In this document: piece by piece, positions 9,167 through 17,134 of the stretch
Numbering within the stretch: the stretch's first letter is position 1
Layout: each line of letters opens with the position of its first letter
NCBI GenBank assembly: GCA_018241505.1
Contig: JAFEDS010000008.1
Span: 1-38,929 of the forward strand
DNA length: 38,929 nt
Source of the DNA: Pseudomonadota bacterium
GTDB lineage: Bacteria; Pseudomonadota; Gammaproteobacteria; Steroidobacterales; Steroidobacteraceae
Direction of reading: 5' to 3'
Translations under genes and position numbers: made by a program
The notes under the pieces: generated by a model
What the model saw: the letters and a program-made list of their open reading frames with translations, nothing else
Databases searched by the model: none
What the model was told of the DNA's origin: nothing

Positions 9167-9697
9167 CTATTCGTTGAGACCGAGCGCCGCGGGGCGCTCC
9201 ATGTAACCGCCGAGACCATCCGGCACGATCTCGGTGAGAGTGATCTTGCCGGGGGTGATATCAGTAATCTTGCCGTCCGCCTGGCCCATGTAGTTGCCGT
9301 CGGACACGCGATGCACCAGGCCATCCTTGGTCTGCACGAGGCCGTACATCCGGCCACCGAGCTTCAAGGTGCCCACCATCTTCAAAGTGTCGAGCGAGAA
9401 CTGCTCGAGGAACTCGCGGTTGCGCTTGGAATCCGGGCGCAGCCCCGGCGCTCCCGAGCTGCTGCCCGAACCGCCCGGAATGAAGGGCGAACGCATTTCG
9501 GCCGCGGAATACACGAAGGTCTCGTAGGGCTTGACCTCGGGGATCGGGTCGACGCGGCCGCCCGGTTCCTTGCGGGTGTCGTCAATGAAGCGTGTCAGCT
9601 CATCGTCCGCGCTCGAACAGGCTGTGAGACCAACAGCAAAGCCTGCGAGCAGCAAGCATGCCCACCCTCCGCCAATGCGACTCTTACTTTTGCTCAT
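9167..9697 (-). CDS. pilP: Type IV pilus assembly lipoprotein PilP
   Basis: Inner-membrane lipoprotein that joins the PilN/PilO pair to the PilQ secretin. 176 residues, lipobox LTAC with Cys27, followed by the flexible segment and a C-terminal beta domain (LDTLKMVGTLKLGGRMYGLV, then VHRVSDGNYMGQADGKI), which is the PilP signature. It lies 35 bases before pilQ and 8 after pilO in the conserved order. Confidence 0.96.
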   Translation of the reverse strand: MSKSKSRIGGGWACLLLAGFAVGLTACSSADDELTRFIDDTRKEPGGRVDPIPEVKPYETFVYSAAEMRSPFIPGGSGSSSGAPGLRPDSKRNREFLEQFSLDTLKMVGTLKLGGRMYGLVQTKDGLVHRVSDGNYMGQADGKITDITPGKITLTEIVPDGLGGYMERPAALGLNE

Positions 9698-9705
9698 GTT
9701 GATAC

Positions 9706-10356
9706 TCAGGTACCCGGCTTCGGCCGCTTGGCAGCCTTGTTGCTCGCCTCGCTCGCCTGGACTTCATCCTCATCCAGGTAACGATACGTCTTTGCCGTCA
9801 GATCGAGTGTGAGCTGATCGTAAGCATCCTTATTTGCTGTCTTAATTTCGATGTCATGCAAAGTCACGATGCGCGGCAGGGCGGCAATGCCGCTCACAAA
9901 CTCGCCGAACTGGTGATAGCTGCCGGTGAGCGTGATCTTGATGGGCAGCTCCGCGTAGAAATCGCGGTGCACCTCGGCCTGCGGCTGGAACAGCTTTTCC
10001 TCCAGGCCGGCCGACAGGCCGGTCTGCGAAATGTCGACCAGCAGGTTCGGCACTTCGGTCTTGCCCGGCAACTGCCGCAGCAACGCGCCGAAGGAGCGCT
10101 CGATGTCCTTCAACTGCTGCTTGTAGACATCGAGATTCACGGCCTTCGAGTGCTTGGTCTTGAATTCCGTCCGCAGCGTCTGCTCCGTGTCCTCGCGCTT
10201 CTGCAGCTCGGGCACCTGCTCGTCCCACACGAACACGTAGGTCAGCACGACGCTCAGGATGACAAAACACAACCCCACGGCACCGGCTCGCACGGCCAGG
10301 GGCCAGCGGCCCGGGTCACGCGGGTCGAGTGACCGCAGCTCTTCCATCAGGTTCAT
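9706..10356 (-). CDS. pilO: Type IV pilus alignment protein PilO
   Basis: Inner-membrane protein that dimerises with PilN. 216 residues: short cytoplasmic N-terminus (MNLMEELRSLDPRDPGRWP), one membrane helix at about 25-46, a coiled-coil stretch and a periplasmic ferredoxin-like domain (PIKITLTGSYHQFGEFVSGI is characteristic). Its ATG overlaps the pilN stop by 4 bases, indicating translational coupling. The C-terminal tail after TYRYLDEDE is Ala/Lys-rich. Confidence 0.96.
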   Translation of the reverse strand: MNLMEELRSLDPRDPGRWPLAVRAGAVGLCFVILSVVLTYVFVWDEQVPELQKREDTEQTLRTEFKTKHSKAVNLDVYKQQLKDIERSFGALLRQLPGKTEVPNLLVDISQTGLSAGLEEKLFQPQAEVHRDFYAELPIKITLTGSYHQFGEFVSGIAALPRIVTLHDIEIKTANKDAYDQLTLDLTAKTYRYLDEDEVQASEASNKAAKRPKPGT

Positions 10357-10973
10357 CGCGCACCACCTCGGCTGGCCATGACTTTGGCGCCCGGCTTGCC
10401 CTTACCGCCCTTGCCCGCGCCGTCGTCCTGCGCGGCGTTGGAAACCTGCTGGGCGTACAACGTGAAGTTGGAACCCGGCGCCTTGTCCTTGCCCGTCTGC
10501 ACGACTTCGAGCTCGGGGTTGCGCAGCCATTCGGAACCGTCGATGTTGCGCATGAACGAGGACACGCGGGTGCTCGATTGCGCCACGCCTTCAAACTTGA
10601 ATTTCTTGTCCGTCTGCTTCACACCGGTGAGATACACACCGTCCGGAAGCGTCCGCACGATTTCATCGAACACGTGCACGATCTCGGGCCGCGAACGCTG
10701 CAGCTTCTCGATGATCTCCATGCGCGCAATGAACTTCTGCTTGGCGCTTTCCAGGTTGTTGATTTCCTCGATCTGCTTATCGAGCTTCTTGATTTCAACG
10801 CGCAGCTTTTCGTTGCGCGCCTCCTGGGCATCGATCATGGAGCCGAACATCAGGTACACGGCAAACGTGACGAGCGCGGCGCCGAGGGCAGACACGCCGA
10901 GCGCCACCGTAAAGGCGAGCTTGCGTTCCTTGCGTTCTTCTTCCCGCCAGGGAAGCAGGTTTATGCGTGGCAT
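10353..10973 (-). CDS. pilN: Type IV pilus assembly protein PilN
   Basis: Bitopic inner-membrane protein whose N-terminal tail binds PilM. The tail INLLPWREE (residues 3-11) is the conserved PilM-binding motif. A membrane helix follows at about 19-44, then a coiled coil (RNEKLRVEIKKLDKQIEEIN) and a periplasmic domain. The C-terminus (PGAGKGGKGKPGAKVM-like) is Gly/Lys-rich and probably disordered. It starts one base after the pilM stop. Confidence 0.96.
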   Translation of the reverse strand: MPRINLLPWREEERKERKLAFTVALGVSALGAALVTFAVYLMFGSMIDAQEARNEKLRVEIKKLDKQIEEINNLESAKQKFIARMEIIEKLQRSRPEIVHVFDEIVRTLPDGVYLTGVKQTDKKFKFEGVAQSSTRVSSFMRNIDGSEWLRNPELEVVQTGKDKAPGSNFTLYAQQVSNAAQDDGAGKGGKGKPGAKVMASRGGAR

Positions 10974-10974
10974 G

Positions 10975-12039
10975 TCAGTCGAAGCTCCTCAATGCGAGCC
11001 CGCAGGCCGTGAGAAGCGCCGTGGCATCGCGTTGTACGGCCTGGGCCTTGGCGCGGGAGGACAGTTTCATCTGGCCGAGCGGATCGCCCTTCTCGGCCGC
11101 AATCCCCACCCGGCTGGAAATGACGTCGGCCACGCCGGGGATGTTGGCGCAACCGCCGCAGATAACGATCTTCTCCGGCTGCTCGCGGCCGGAACCGGAG
11201 GCCAGGTAGAACTGCAGCGAGCGGCTCACCTGCTGAGTCATGTCGTCAATGAAGGGGTCGAGCACTTCCGACTGGTAGTTGCCCGGCAGACCGCCCTCCT
11301 TCTTGGCGCGGCCCGCTTCCTCCATGGAGAGGCCATAGGTACGCATGATCTCTTCGGTGAGCTGCTGCCCCCCGAAGGCGAAATCCCGGGTGTACACGAC
11401 TTTCAGGTTGCGAAGCACACTGAAGGTGGTGCTGCTCGCCCCGAAGTCCACAACCGCAATGGCGCGGTCGATGCCGCCGTCCGGCATCTGGTGTGTCATC
11501 AGTTTGCAGGCATTCTCGAGAGCAAAGGCCTCGACGTCGACTATCTTCGCGGTCAGCCCCGCCGCTTTGACCGCGGCCTGGCGCTGCTCAACATTCTCGG
11601 TGCGCGTGGCTACCAGCAGGACATCATTCGTTTCGGGATCCTTCTCGGAAGGCCCGAGGACCTCAAAGTCATAACTGACTTCGTCCATGGGAAAGGGGAT
11701 GTACTGGTCGGCCTGCATTTCAACCTGGGCTTCCAGGTCCGAGCTGCGCAGCGAGCGCGGCATCTGGATCACCTTGGTGATGGCCGCATCGCCGCTGATG
11801 GCAATGGCGACTTCGCCGCTCTTGGCCCCGGCGCGCTTGACAGCACGGCGGATGGCCTCGCCAACGGCTTCTGAATCCACAATCGCCTTCTCATTGATGG
11901 CGTTTTGTGGCGTGGGCTCCGCTGCATATGCCTCGACCCGATACTGGCCACCCGCCATCGCCAGCTCAATCAGCTTCACTGACGAGGTGGTGATATCGAG
12001 TCCCAGCAAAGGACGGTATTTGCGCTGGAAGAGGAACAT
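10975..12039 (-). CDS. pilM: Type IV pilus assembly ATPase-like protein PilM
   Basis: Cytoplasmic actin-like protein that binds the PilN tail. 354 residues, with LLGLDITTSSVKLIELA at the N-terminus (phosphate-1 loop), VDFGASSTTFSVL (phosphate-2 loop) and IVICGGCANIPGVADV (adenosine region). ATG 12039 is preceded by AAAGGAAAT. First gene of pilMNOPQ; about 350 bases of leader separate it from a c-di-GMP riboswitch upstream. Confidence 0.96.
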   Translation of the reverse strand: MFLFQRKYRPLLGLDITTSSVKLIELAMAGGQYRVEAYAAEPTPQNAINEKAIVDSEAVGEAIRRAVKRAGAKSGEVAIAISGDAAITKVIQMPRSLRSSDLEAQVEMQADQYIPFPMDEVSYDFEVLGPSEKDPETNDVLLVATRTENVEQRQAAVKAAGLTAKIVDVEAFALENACKLMTHQMPDGGIDRAIAVVDFGASSTTFSVLRNLKVVYTRDFAFGGQQLTEEIMRTYGLSMEEAGRAKKEGGLPGNYQSEVLDPFIDDMTQQVSRSLQFYLASGSGREQPEKIVICGGCANIPGVADVISSRVGIAAEKGDPLGQMKLSSRAKAQAVQRDATALLTACGLALRSFD

Positions 12040-12306
12040 TATTTTATTTCCTTTTCAGGGAGTTACGCCTGAAAACTTGACCTGCGCACGAAAGCGGTGG
12101 CCACTATATAACAGCGCATTGTTAAATAGAACGTGCGCCCCATCACACAACAGCCGTGTGTGCAGGACGGCACGACGGGAATTGCTACGGATCTCACGCA
12201 AGGCAGTAATGCCGCGAACCGGGGACAACCATTTGTGCTGCGCCATGTCGAACTATCGTCCAGGAGACGCATTGAGCTCAGGGTGACGGGAGCTGACAGT
12301 CTGAAG

Positions 12307-12390
12307 GTGGCGTATTTGCCACACTCGCGATTGCGAGGTTCGGCCGAACCCACGGCAAGGCTCGCTTGGTGGCCTGCGCGCCGGTGGGTT
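12307..12390 (-). promoter_or_regulatory. Structured leader (putative expression platform) between riboswitch and pilM
   Basis: Three adjoining inverted repeats lie here: 12337-12350 (GGTTCGGCCGAACC), 12324-12337 (arms CTCGC/GCGAG) and 12307-12322 (arms GTGGC/GCCAC). In the RNA, AACCCAC (12390-12384) can pair with GTGGGTT (12353-12347), which competes with the first hairpin; AACCC could also pair with the conserved GGGUU at the 3' side of the aptamer. No U-tract follows, so a classic intrinsic terminator is not seen. The remaining leader (12040-12306) has no convincing gene. Confidence 0.45.
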
Positions 12391-12392
12391 AA

Positions 12393-12489
12393 CGTTCGAG
12401 CCGGCAACCCCGCTGTCGTAGACACTATCGTCCCGTAGACCGGAGGCTTTGCGTCCCCACCTTTCGGTGAGTTTGCCCTTGAAACGGCC
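12393..12489 (-). ncRNA. Cyclic di-GMP-I (GEMM-I) riboswitch upstream of pilMNOPQ
   Basis: Read on the minus strand, the aptamer core matches the GEMM-I consensus closely: AAGGGCAAAC, a six-pair P2 stem with a GAAA tetraloop (CTCACC GAAA GGTGGG), then GGGACGCAAAGCCTCCGG, an irregular P3 arm, and the closing AGCGGGGTTGCC. CGTTT at the 5' side can pair with GAACG at the 3' side to extend P1. The middle G of the AGGGC element is retained; in the Geobacter cAMP-GMP variants the equivalent position is A, so c-di-GMP is the expected ligand. It sits at the start of the pilM leader, about 350 bases before the ATG, with its own promoter candidate. Confidence 0.93.
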
Positions 12490-12500
12490 GTTACTATGCA
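12473..12500 (+). promoter_or_regulatory. Candidate ponA promoter
   Basis: TTGCCC (12473-12478), 16 bases, TATGCA (12495-12500). Transcription would then begin at about 12507, downstream of the ATG at 12496 and upstream of GTG 12541, which agrees with the GTG start chosen for ponA. The match is weak. Confidence 0.3.
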
Positions 12501-12526
12501 TAGCGCCCGTTGGGAGCGCAAGCCAA
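12497..12526 (-). promoter_or_regulatory. Candidate promoter of the riboswitch/pilM transcript
   Basis: On the minus strand TTGGCT (12526-12521) and TATGCA (12502-12497) are 18 bases apart. The start would fall at about 12490, right at the 5' end of the riboswitch aptamer. The -10 lies in the 10-bp palindrome CTATGCATAG (12494-12503), so both strands carry TATGCA. Confidence 0.4.
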
Positions 12527-12540
12527 GAGAGTTGTTTTCT

Positions 12541-15000
12541 GTGAAATGGAATTACTTTCGGATCGCTGGGGCTGTTGCCGCCTGTGTGACGCTAATCACA
12601 CTTCTGGCCGCATACGCCTTTATCTGCAGTTTTGTCTATCTGTCACCGACGTTACCAACGCCCCAGGCGATGCGCAGCGTTGAGTTTCAAGTGCCGCTGC
12701 GTGTCTATTCGCGCAACGGCGGTTTGATTGCGCAGATCGGCGAGCAGCGGCGCATTCCCGCCACGTACGAGCAGATTCCCGACCTCGTCAAACACGCGTT
12801 CCTGGCCGCCGAGGATGACCGTTTCTTCGAACATCACGGCATCGACTACATCGGTGTGGTGCGCGCCGTGTTGGTTGATGCGATCTCCGGCCACAAGACG
12901 CAGGGCGCCAGCACCATCACAATGCAGACCGCCCGCAACGTCTTTCTGACTCTCGACAAGTCGGTGCGGCGCAAATTGCAAGAGACTTTCGTGACATATG
13001 AGATGGAACATGAGTTCAAAAAGGAGGAGATTCTCGGCCTCTACCTCAATGTCATATTCCTGGGCCAGCGCGCCTACGGCGTCACGGCCGCGGCGGAGAC
13101 GTATTTCGGCAAGTCCCTGGACGAGCTGACGGTGGCCGAGGCGGCCACCCTGGCCGGCCTGCCGAAGGCCCCCTCTACTTACAATCCCATCGTCAACCCG
13201 CAACTGGCGACCGCACGGCGCAGTTATGTCCTGCGCCGCATGGCCGATGTGGGTTTCATCGACGCGACGACGGCCGAGGCAGCCAACAAGGAGCCGATGA
13301 ACGCCCGCGCGCACGGCCCCTTGTATGACGTGGAAGCGCCCTACATCGCGGAAATGGCCCGCCTGCAGGTCCGTCAGCAGTTCGGCGTTGCCGCCGAGAG
13401 CGCCGGTTACAAGGTTTATACAACCGTTGATGGGCGCCTGCAGGCCGCGGCCAACCGCGCGGTGCGCATCGGGCTGATTGAATACGACCGCCGCCACGGC
13501 TATCGCGGTCCCGTTGGCCATGTCAATGTGGCCCCGGAGGGGCGGCCTGAGCAGTTGGATAGCCAGGTGGAGGAATACGGCAGCGTGGGCATCCTGTCGC
13601 CGGCGATTGTTGTGTCAGTCGCGGAGAAAGCGGTCCGTGTGTATGTGAAAGGCCGCGGTTTCGCCCAGATCGACTGGGACGGCATGTCATGGGCGCGCAA
13701 GGTCGCCACCGGCGGTGGGCCGATGGGCGCGCCGCCCAAGACCGCGAGCGAGATCGTCACCAAGGGTGATGTCATTTACGTGGTCGCCAACAGCAACGGC
13801 GTCGCGCAACTGGGCCAGATACCGGAAGCACAGAGCGCGCTGGTGTCACTCGATCCCGAAGACGGCGCGATTTCCGCGCTCGTCGGCGGCTTCGATTACT
13901 TCAGCAACAAATACAACCGGGTGATCCAGGCGCGGCGCCTGCCCGGGTCCGGATTCAAGCCTTTCCTGTACTCCGGCGCATTGGAGGACGGGTTTACGCC
14001 GGCAAGTGTCTTGCTCGATGCGCCTGTCGTGCTGGAGGGCGACGGCATCGAGGCTTCGTGGCGGCCGGAAAACTCGCATGGCGAGTTCAGCGGCCCGATG
14101 CGGCTGCGCGAGGCGCTGGTCAAGTCGCGCAATCTGGTCTCGATCCGGTTGTTGCGTGAAATCGGCATCCCCTACACAACCGACTATGTGACACGGTTCG
14201 GCTTCGACAAGCGCACCTTGCCGCAGAACCTGACACTGGCATTGGGTACCGTACAGGCCACCCCGTTGGAGGTCGCAACCGGTTATGCTGTGTTTGCCAA
14301 TGACGGCTTCAAAGTAACGCCCTACTTTGTCGACCGGATCGAGAATGCGGCTGGGCAGGTCGTCTGGCAGTCCAAGCCCCGGGTGGCTTGTGAAGAATGC
14401 GAGCGGCCTGTGGACCTGGGAGACTTGATGTTGACCGGCAAGCCCGAAGACAATCTGCAGGCGGCGGATTCCTTGCGCGGGGGGCGCGGACCCTTGCCTG
14501 CGGACCAGCTCGCGGAGCGTGTCATCAGTCCACAGAACGCATACATCATGACTGACATGATGGCCGACGTAATCAAGCGCGGTACCGGCGTTCGTGCACG
14601 TTCGCTGGGTCGCAGCGACATCGCGGGCAAGACTGGCACCACCAACGAAGCCAAGGACACCTGGTTCAACGGCTTTACCCCCAATCTCGTGGCCACTGTC
14701 TGGGTCGGTTATGACCAGGAGCGGCCGCTGGGTGAGCGCGAGGAAGGCGCGCGCACGGCCTTGCCGATCTGGATTCAGTTTATGAGAGAGGCCCTGAAGG
14801 GAGTCCCCGACAAACGGCGACCGATGCCGGACGGGCTCGTTCAGTTGCGCGTGTCGTCGCGGACGGGCGCGTTGGTCGGCCCGGAGAACCCGGACGGTTA
14901 CATGGAAACATTCATGGCAGACCACCTCCCCACGGGTACCGAGGAAGGGGCGGTCGTACAGGAAAAGGAGGGCACCCAAAGCTCAGAGCCCATTTTCTAA
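12541..15000 (+). CDS. mrcA: Penicillin-binding protein 1A (bifunctional transglycosylase/transpeptidase)
   Basis: Class A PBP that polymerises and crosslinks peptidoglycan, anchored in the inner membrane. From GTG 12541 it has 819 residues: membrane helix about 7-33, GT51 transglycosylase with E91 in EDDRFFEHHG, GASTITMQT and KEEILGLYLN, then an OB-type insert (about 300-430), and the transpeptidase with S470 in LPGSGFKPF, SRN at 529-531 and KTGTT at 697-701. GTG is preferred over the in-frame ATG 12496 because the protein then starts as family members do (short tail, helix, YLSPTLP), it has an AAGAGAG site upstream, and the ATG falls in a likely -10 box. It is divergent from the pil operon, as is common in Gammaproteobacteria. 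Confidence 0.95.
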   Translation: MKWNYFRIAGAVAACVTLITLLAAYAFICSFVYLSPTLPTPQAMRSVEFQVPLRVYSRNGGLIAQIGEQRRIPATYEQIPDLVKHAFLAAEDDRFFEHHGIDYIGVVRAVLVDAISGHKTQGASTITMQTARNVFLTLDKSVRRKLQETFVTYEMEHEFKKEEILGLYLNVIFLGQRAYGVTAAAETYFGKSLDELTVAEAATLAGLPKAPSTYNPIVNPQLATARRSYVLRRMADVGFIDATTAEAANKEPMNARAHGPLYDVEAPYIAEMARLQVRQQFGVAAESAGYKVYTTVDGRLQAAANRAVRIGLIEYDRRHGYRGPVGHVNVAPEGRPEQLDSQVEEYGSVGILSPAIVVSVAEKAVRVYVKGRGFAQIDWDGMSWARKVATGGGPMGAPPKTASEIVTKGDVIYVVANSNGVAQLGQIPEAQSALVSLDPEDGAISALVGGFDYFSNKYNRVIQARRLPGSGFKPFLYSGALEDGFTPASVLLDAPVVLEGDGIEASWRPENSHGEFSGPMRLREALVKSRNLVSIRLLREIGIPYTTDYVTRFGFDKRTLPQNLTLALGTVQATPLEVATGYAVFANDGFKVTPYFVDRIENAAGQVVWQSKPRVACEECERPVDLGDLMLTGKPEDNLQAADSLRGGRGPLPADQLAERVISPQNAYIMTDMMADVIKRGTGVRARSLGRSDIAGKTGTTNEAKDTWFNGFTPNLVATVWVGYDQERPLGEREEGARTALPIWIQFMREALKGVPDKRRPMPDGLVQLRVSSRTGALVGPENPDGYMETFMADHLPTGTEEGAVVQEKEGTQSSEPIF

Positions 15001-15030
15001 TCCCCCACGTTTGCGCGGATGGTCCCGAAC

Positions 15031-15642
15031 ATGAGCAGACACAATGTACAAAGATCAGAGAACTTGCGACGCGCCCTGGCACAGGAGGCCGCTCGGATCA
15101 TGGCGGAACACGGTATTCGGGATTTTCTGGTCGCTAAACGCAAGGCGGCGGAGCGCTTAGGGGTTTCGGACACGGCGGCGGTGCTGCCGCGGAATGTGGA
15201 AATCGAGGAAGCGCTCGCCGAGTACCAACGTCTGTTCGGGGGGGCCTCGCATCTGGAATCGCTGCGCGACCAGCGCCGCGCCGCGCTCAATGCGATGTTA
15301 TATCTGCACGAGTTCGAGCCGCGCCTGGTGGGCTCGGTGCTGAGCGGCACCGCCACCGAACACTCCGATGTGCAGTTGCATCTGTTTGTCGATCGCGCCG
15401 AAGAGGTCACGATCAAACTCATGGACGAGGGCATTCCGCACGAAGTGACGGAAAAGAAGGTCCGCATGAACGCGGAGCGGGTGTTGGCCTACCCGGGAGT
15501 GCGCTTTGAGCTCGATGACCAGTCCATTGAGGCCACCGTGTTTCCCCACGATGGCATCCGGCAGGCACCGGTCAGCCCGGTGGACGGGAGACCGATGCGC
15601 CGGGCCAATAAGTTGGAAGTGGAAGCGCTGCTGGACAGCTAG
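15031..15642 (+). CDS. Conserved unknown protein, nucleotidyltransferase-like
   Basis: About 203 residues from ATG 15031 ([20 protein letters not shown]); an ATG at 15019 would add four residues. The N-terminal half is helical ([20 protein letters not shown]). The centre reads [20 protein letters not shown], where a Gly-Ser followed by a spaced Asp-Val-x-Leu recalls the minimal nucleotidyltransferase fold, although the usual second acidic residue is not obvious. It lies 30 bases after ponA, so it may be co-transcribed. It has no signal peptide. I recognise this as a widespread proteobacterial family without a known job; the fold call is inference. Confidence 0.75.
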   Translation: MSRHNVQRSENLRRALAQEAARIMAEHGIRDFLVAKRKAAERLGVSDTAAVLPRNVEIEEALAEYQRLFGGASHLESLRDQRRAALNAMLYLHEFEPRLVGSVLSGTATEHSDVQLHLFVDRAEEVTIKLMDEGIPHEVTEKKVRMNAERVLAYPGVRFELDDQSIEATVFPHDGIRQAPVSPVDGRPMRRANKLEVEALLDS

Positions 15643-16970
15643 TTGTGACTGCGCAAGTCGGACGGGGCCTTCTCCGTCCGCTTACCGATGGCCACGTAGT
15701 CGCGCTTCGTGGCGCCCGTGTATAGCTGGCGCGGGCGCCCGATCCGCATCGCCGGGTCGGAGATCATTTCCTGCCAGTGCGCCACCCAACCGACGGTGCG
15801 CGCGATCGCAAACATCACGGTGAACATCGAGCGCGGAATGCCGATGGCGCTGTAGATCATGCCCGAGTAGAAATCGACGTTCGGGTACAGCTTGCGCGAC
15901 ACGAAGTATTCATCCTTGAGCGCGATCTCTTCCAGCCGCAACGCGAGCTCAAACAGCGGATTGTCGGTGCGCCCGAGCTTCGCCAGCACCTTGTGACACA
16001 TCTCGCGGATGATCTTGGCGCGCGGATCGAAGTTCTTGTACACGCGGTGACCGAAGCCCATCAGGCGGAAGTGGCTGCTCTTGTCCTTGGCCATCGCCAG
16101 GTACTTCGGAATGTTGTCCACCGTGCCGATCTGCTCGAGCATGGCGAGCACGGCTTCGTTCGCACCGCCGTGCGCGGGGCCCCACAAAGCGGAGACACCG
16201 GCGGAGATGGCGGCATAGGGATTGGCACCCGTGCTGCCGGCCAGGCGCACCGTCGAGGTGCTCGCGTTCTGTTCGTGGTCGGCGTGCAGAATAAACAGCA
16301 GGTCGAGCGCTTCCGCGGCGACCGGATCGACCTGGTAGGGCTCGCACGGCACCGCGAACAACATGTGCAGCAGGTTGCTGCAGTAGTCGAGGTTGTTTTG
16401 CGGGTAGATGAAGGGCTGGCCGAGCGAGTGCTTGTGTGCCGCCGCAGCAATCGTGGGAATCTTGGCGATGATGCGATGGGCGAAGATCTCGCGATGGCGC
16501 GGGTTATAGATGTCCATCGTGTCGTGATAGAAGGCCGACATCGAGGCAATCACCGCGGACACCATCGCCATCGGATGGGCGTTGTGATGGAAACCATTGA
16601 AGAAGCGCAGCAATGTCTCGTTGATCATTGTGTGCAGGCGGATGTTGCCGTTGAACTCGCCGAGCTGTTTCTGGCTCGGCAGCTCGCCCAGCAGCAGCAG
16701 GTAGGCGACTTCCATGAACGAGCTCTGCTCCGCGAGCTGCTCGACCGGGTAGCCGCGGTACAGCAGCACGCCCGCATCACCGTCGATGTAAGTGATCTTG
16801 CTGTCGGTGGCCGCCGTCATCCCGAAGCCGGGATCATAGGTAAAAATGCCGAGGTCCTTGTTGATCGTTGAAATGTCAACGACCGACGGCCCAATGGTGC
16901 CGTTGCGGACCGTTAGCTGCGCTTTGCGCTCCGTGGCCCGATCGACGAGCTCGAACTTTTTCTCGGTCAT
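15639..16970 (-). CDS. gltA: Citrate synthase (type II)
   Basis: Condenses acetyl-CoA and oxaloacetate, entry to the citric acid cycle. From ATG 16970 it has 443 residues, usual for the hexameric type. Catalytic residues are present: H267 in [10 protein letters not shown]308 in [16 protein letters not shown]366 in YPNVDFYSG, and the substrate loop [14 protein letters not shown] longer frame to 17066 exists, but ATG 16970 has AGGAAA upstream and matches the family N-terminus ([10 protein letters not shown]). Its stop overlaps the stop of the convergent upstream-listed unknown gene in the palindrome CTAG (15639-15642). Confidence 0.97.
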   Translation of the reverse strand: MTEKKFELVDRATERKAQLTVRNGTIGPSVVDISTINKDLGIFTYDPGFGMTAATDSKITYIDGDAGVLLYRGYPVEQLAEQSSFMEVAYLLLLGELPSQKQLGEFNGNIRLHTMINETLLRFFNGFHHNAHPMAMVSAVIASMSAFYHDTMDIYNPRHREIFAHRIIAKIPTIAAAAHKHSLGQPFIYPQNNLDYCSNLLHMLFAVPCEPYQVDPVAAEALDLLFILHADHEQNASTSTVRLAGSTGANPYAAISAGVSALWGPAHGGANEAVLAMLEQIGTVDNIPKYLAMAKDKSSHFRLMGFGHRVYKNFDPRAKIIREMCHKVLAKLGRTDNPLFELALRLEEIALKDEYFVSRKLYPNVDFYSGMIYSAIGIPRSMFTVMFAIARTVGWVAHWQEMISDPAMRIGRPRQLYTGATKRDYVAIGKRTEKAPSDLRSHN

Positions 16971-17037
16971 GCGGTTTAAGTTTCCTGGTGGGACCGCGTA
17001 AGGATCGACACGGCGTCGAGCGCGGCACAACGTTTGA

Positions 17038-17066
17038 GAAATACAGCGTCCGTGCGCTGAAATCAA
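17038..17066 (-). promoter_or_regulatory. gltA: Candidate gltA promoter
   Basis: TTGATT (17066-17061), 17 bases, TATTTC (17043-17038) on the minus strand, about 65 bases before the gltA ATG. Confidence 0.35.
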
Positions 17067-17134
17067 GTTACCGGACGGTAGAGTCGGCAGGCTTTTTTTA
17101 GGCCGCCCGCACGAGAGGCGCGCGGCGCGGCTCG

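Noticed and set aside
12055-12246. 63-residue frame in the pilM leader (MAQHKWLSPVRGITALREIR)
   Set aside because: No ribosome site before its ATG and no recognisable sequence; it may be a chance frame in the structured leader, so it was not annotated.
12063-12521. 152-residue frame across the riboswitch
   Set aside because: It reads through the aptamer helices and has unusual composition; the RNA signal explains the DNA better.
12496-12540. ATG 12496 as the ponA start
   Set aside because: It lies in a likely -10 box, has no ribosome site and adds residues that family members lack; GTG 12541 fits better.
13846-14979. 377-residue minus-strand frame over ponA
   Set aside because: Antisense shadow; the plus strand has all PBP1A catalytic motifs.
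15777-16871. 364-residue plus-strand frame over gltA
   Set aside because: His/Arg/Val-rich shadow of citrate synthase.
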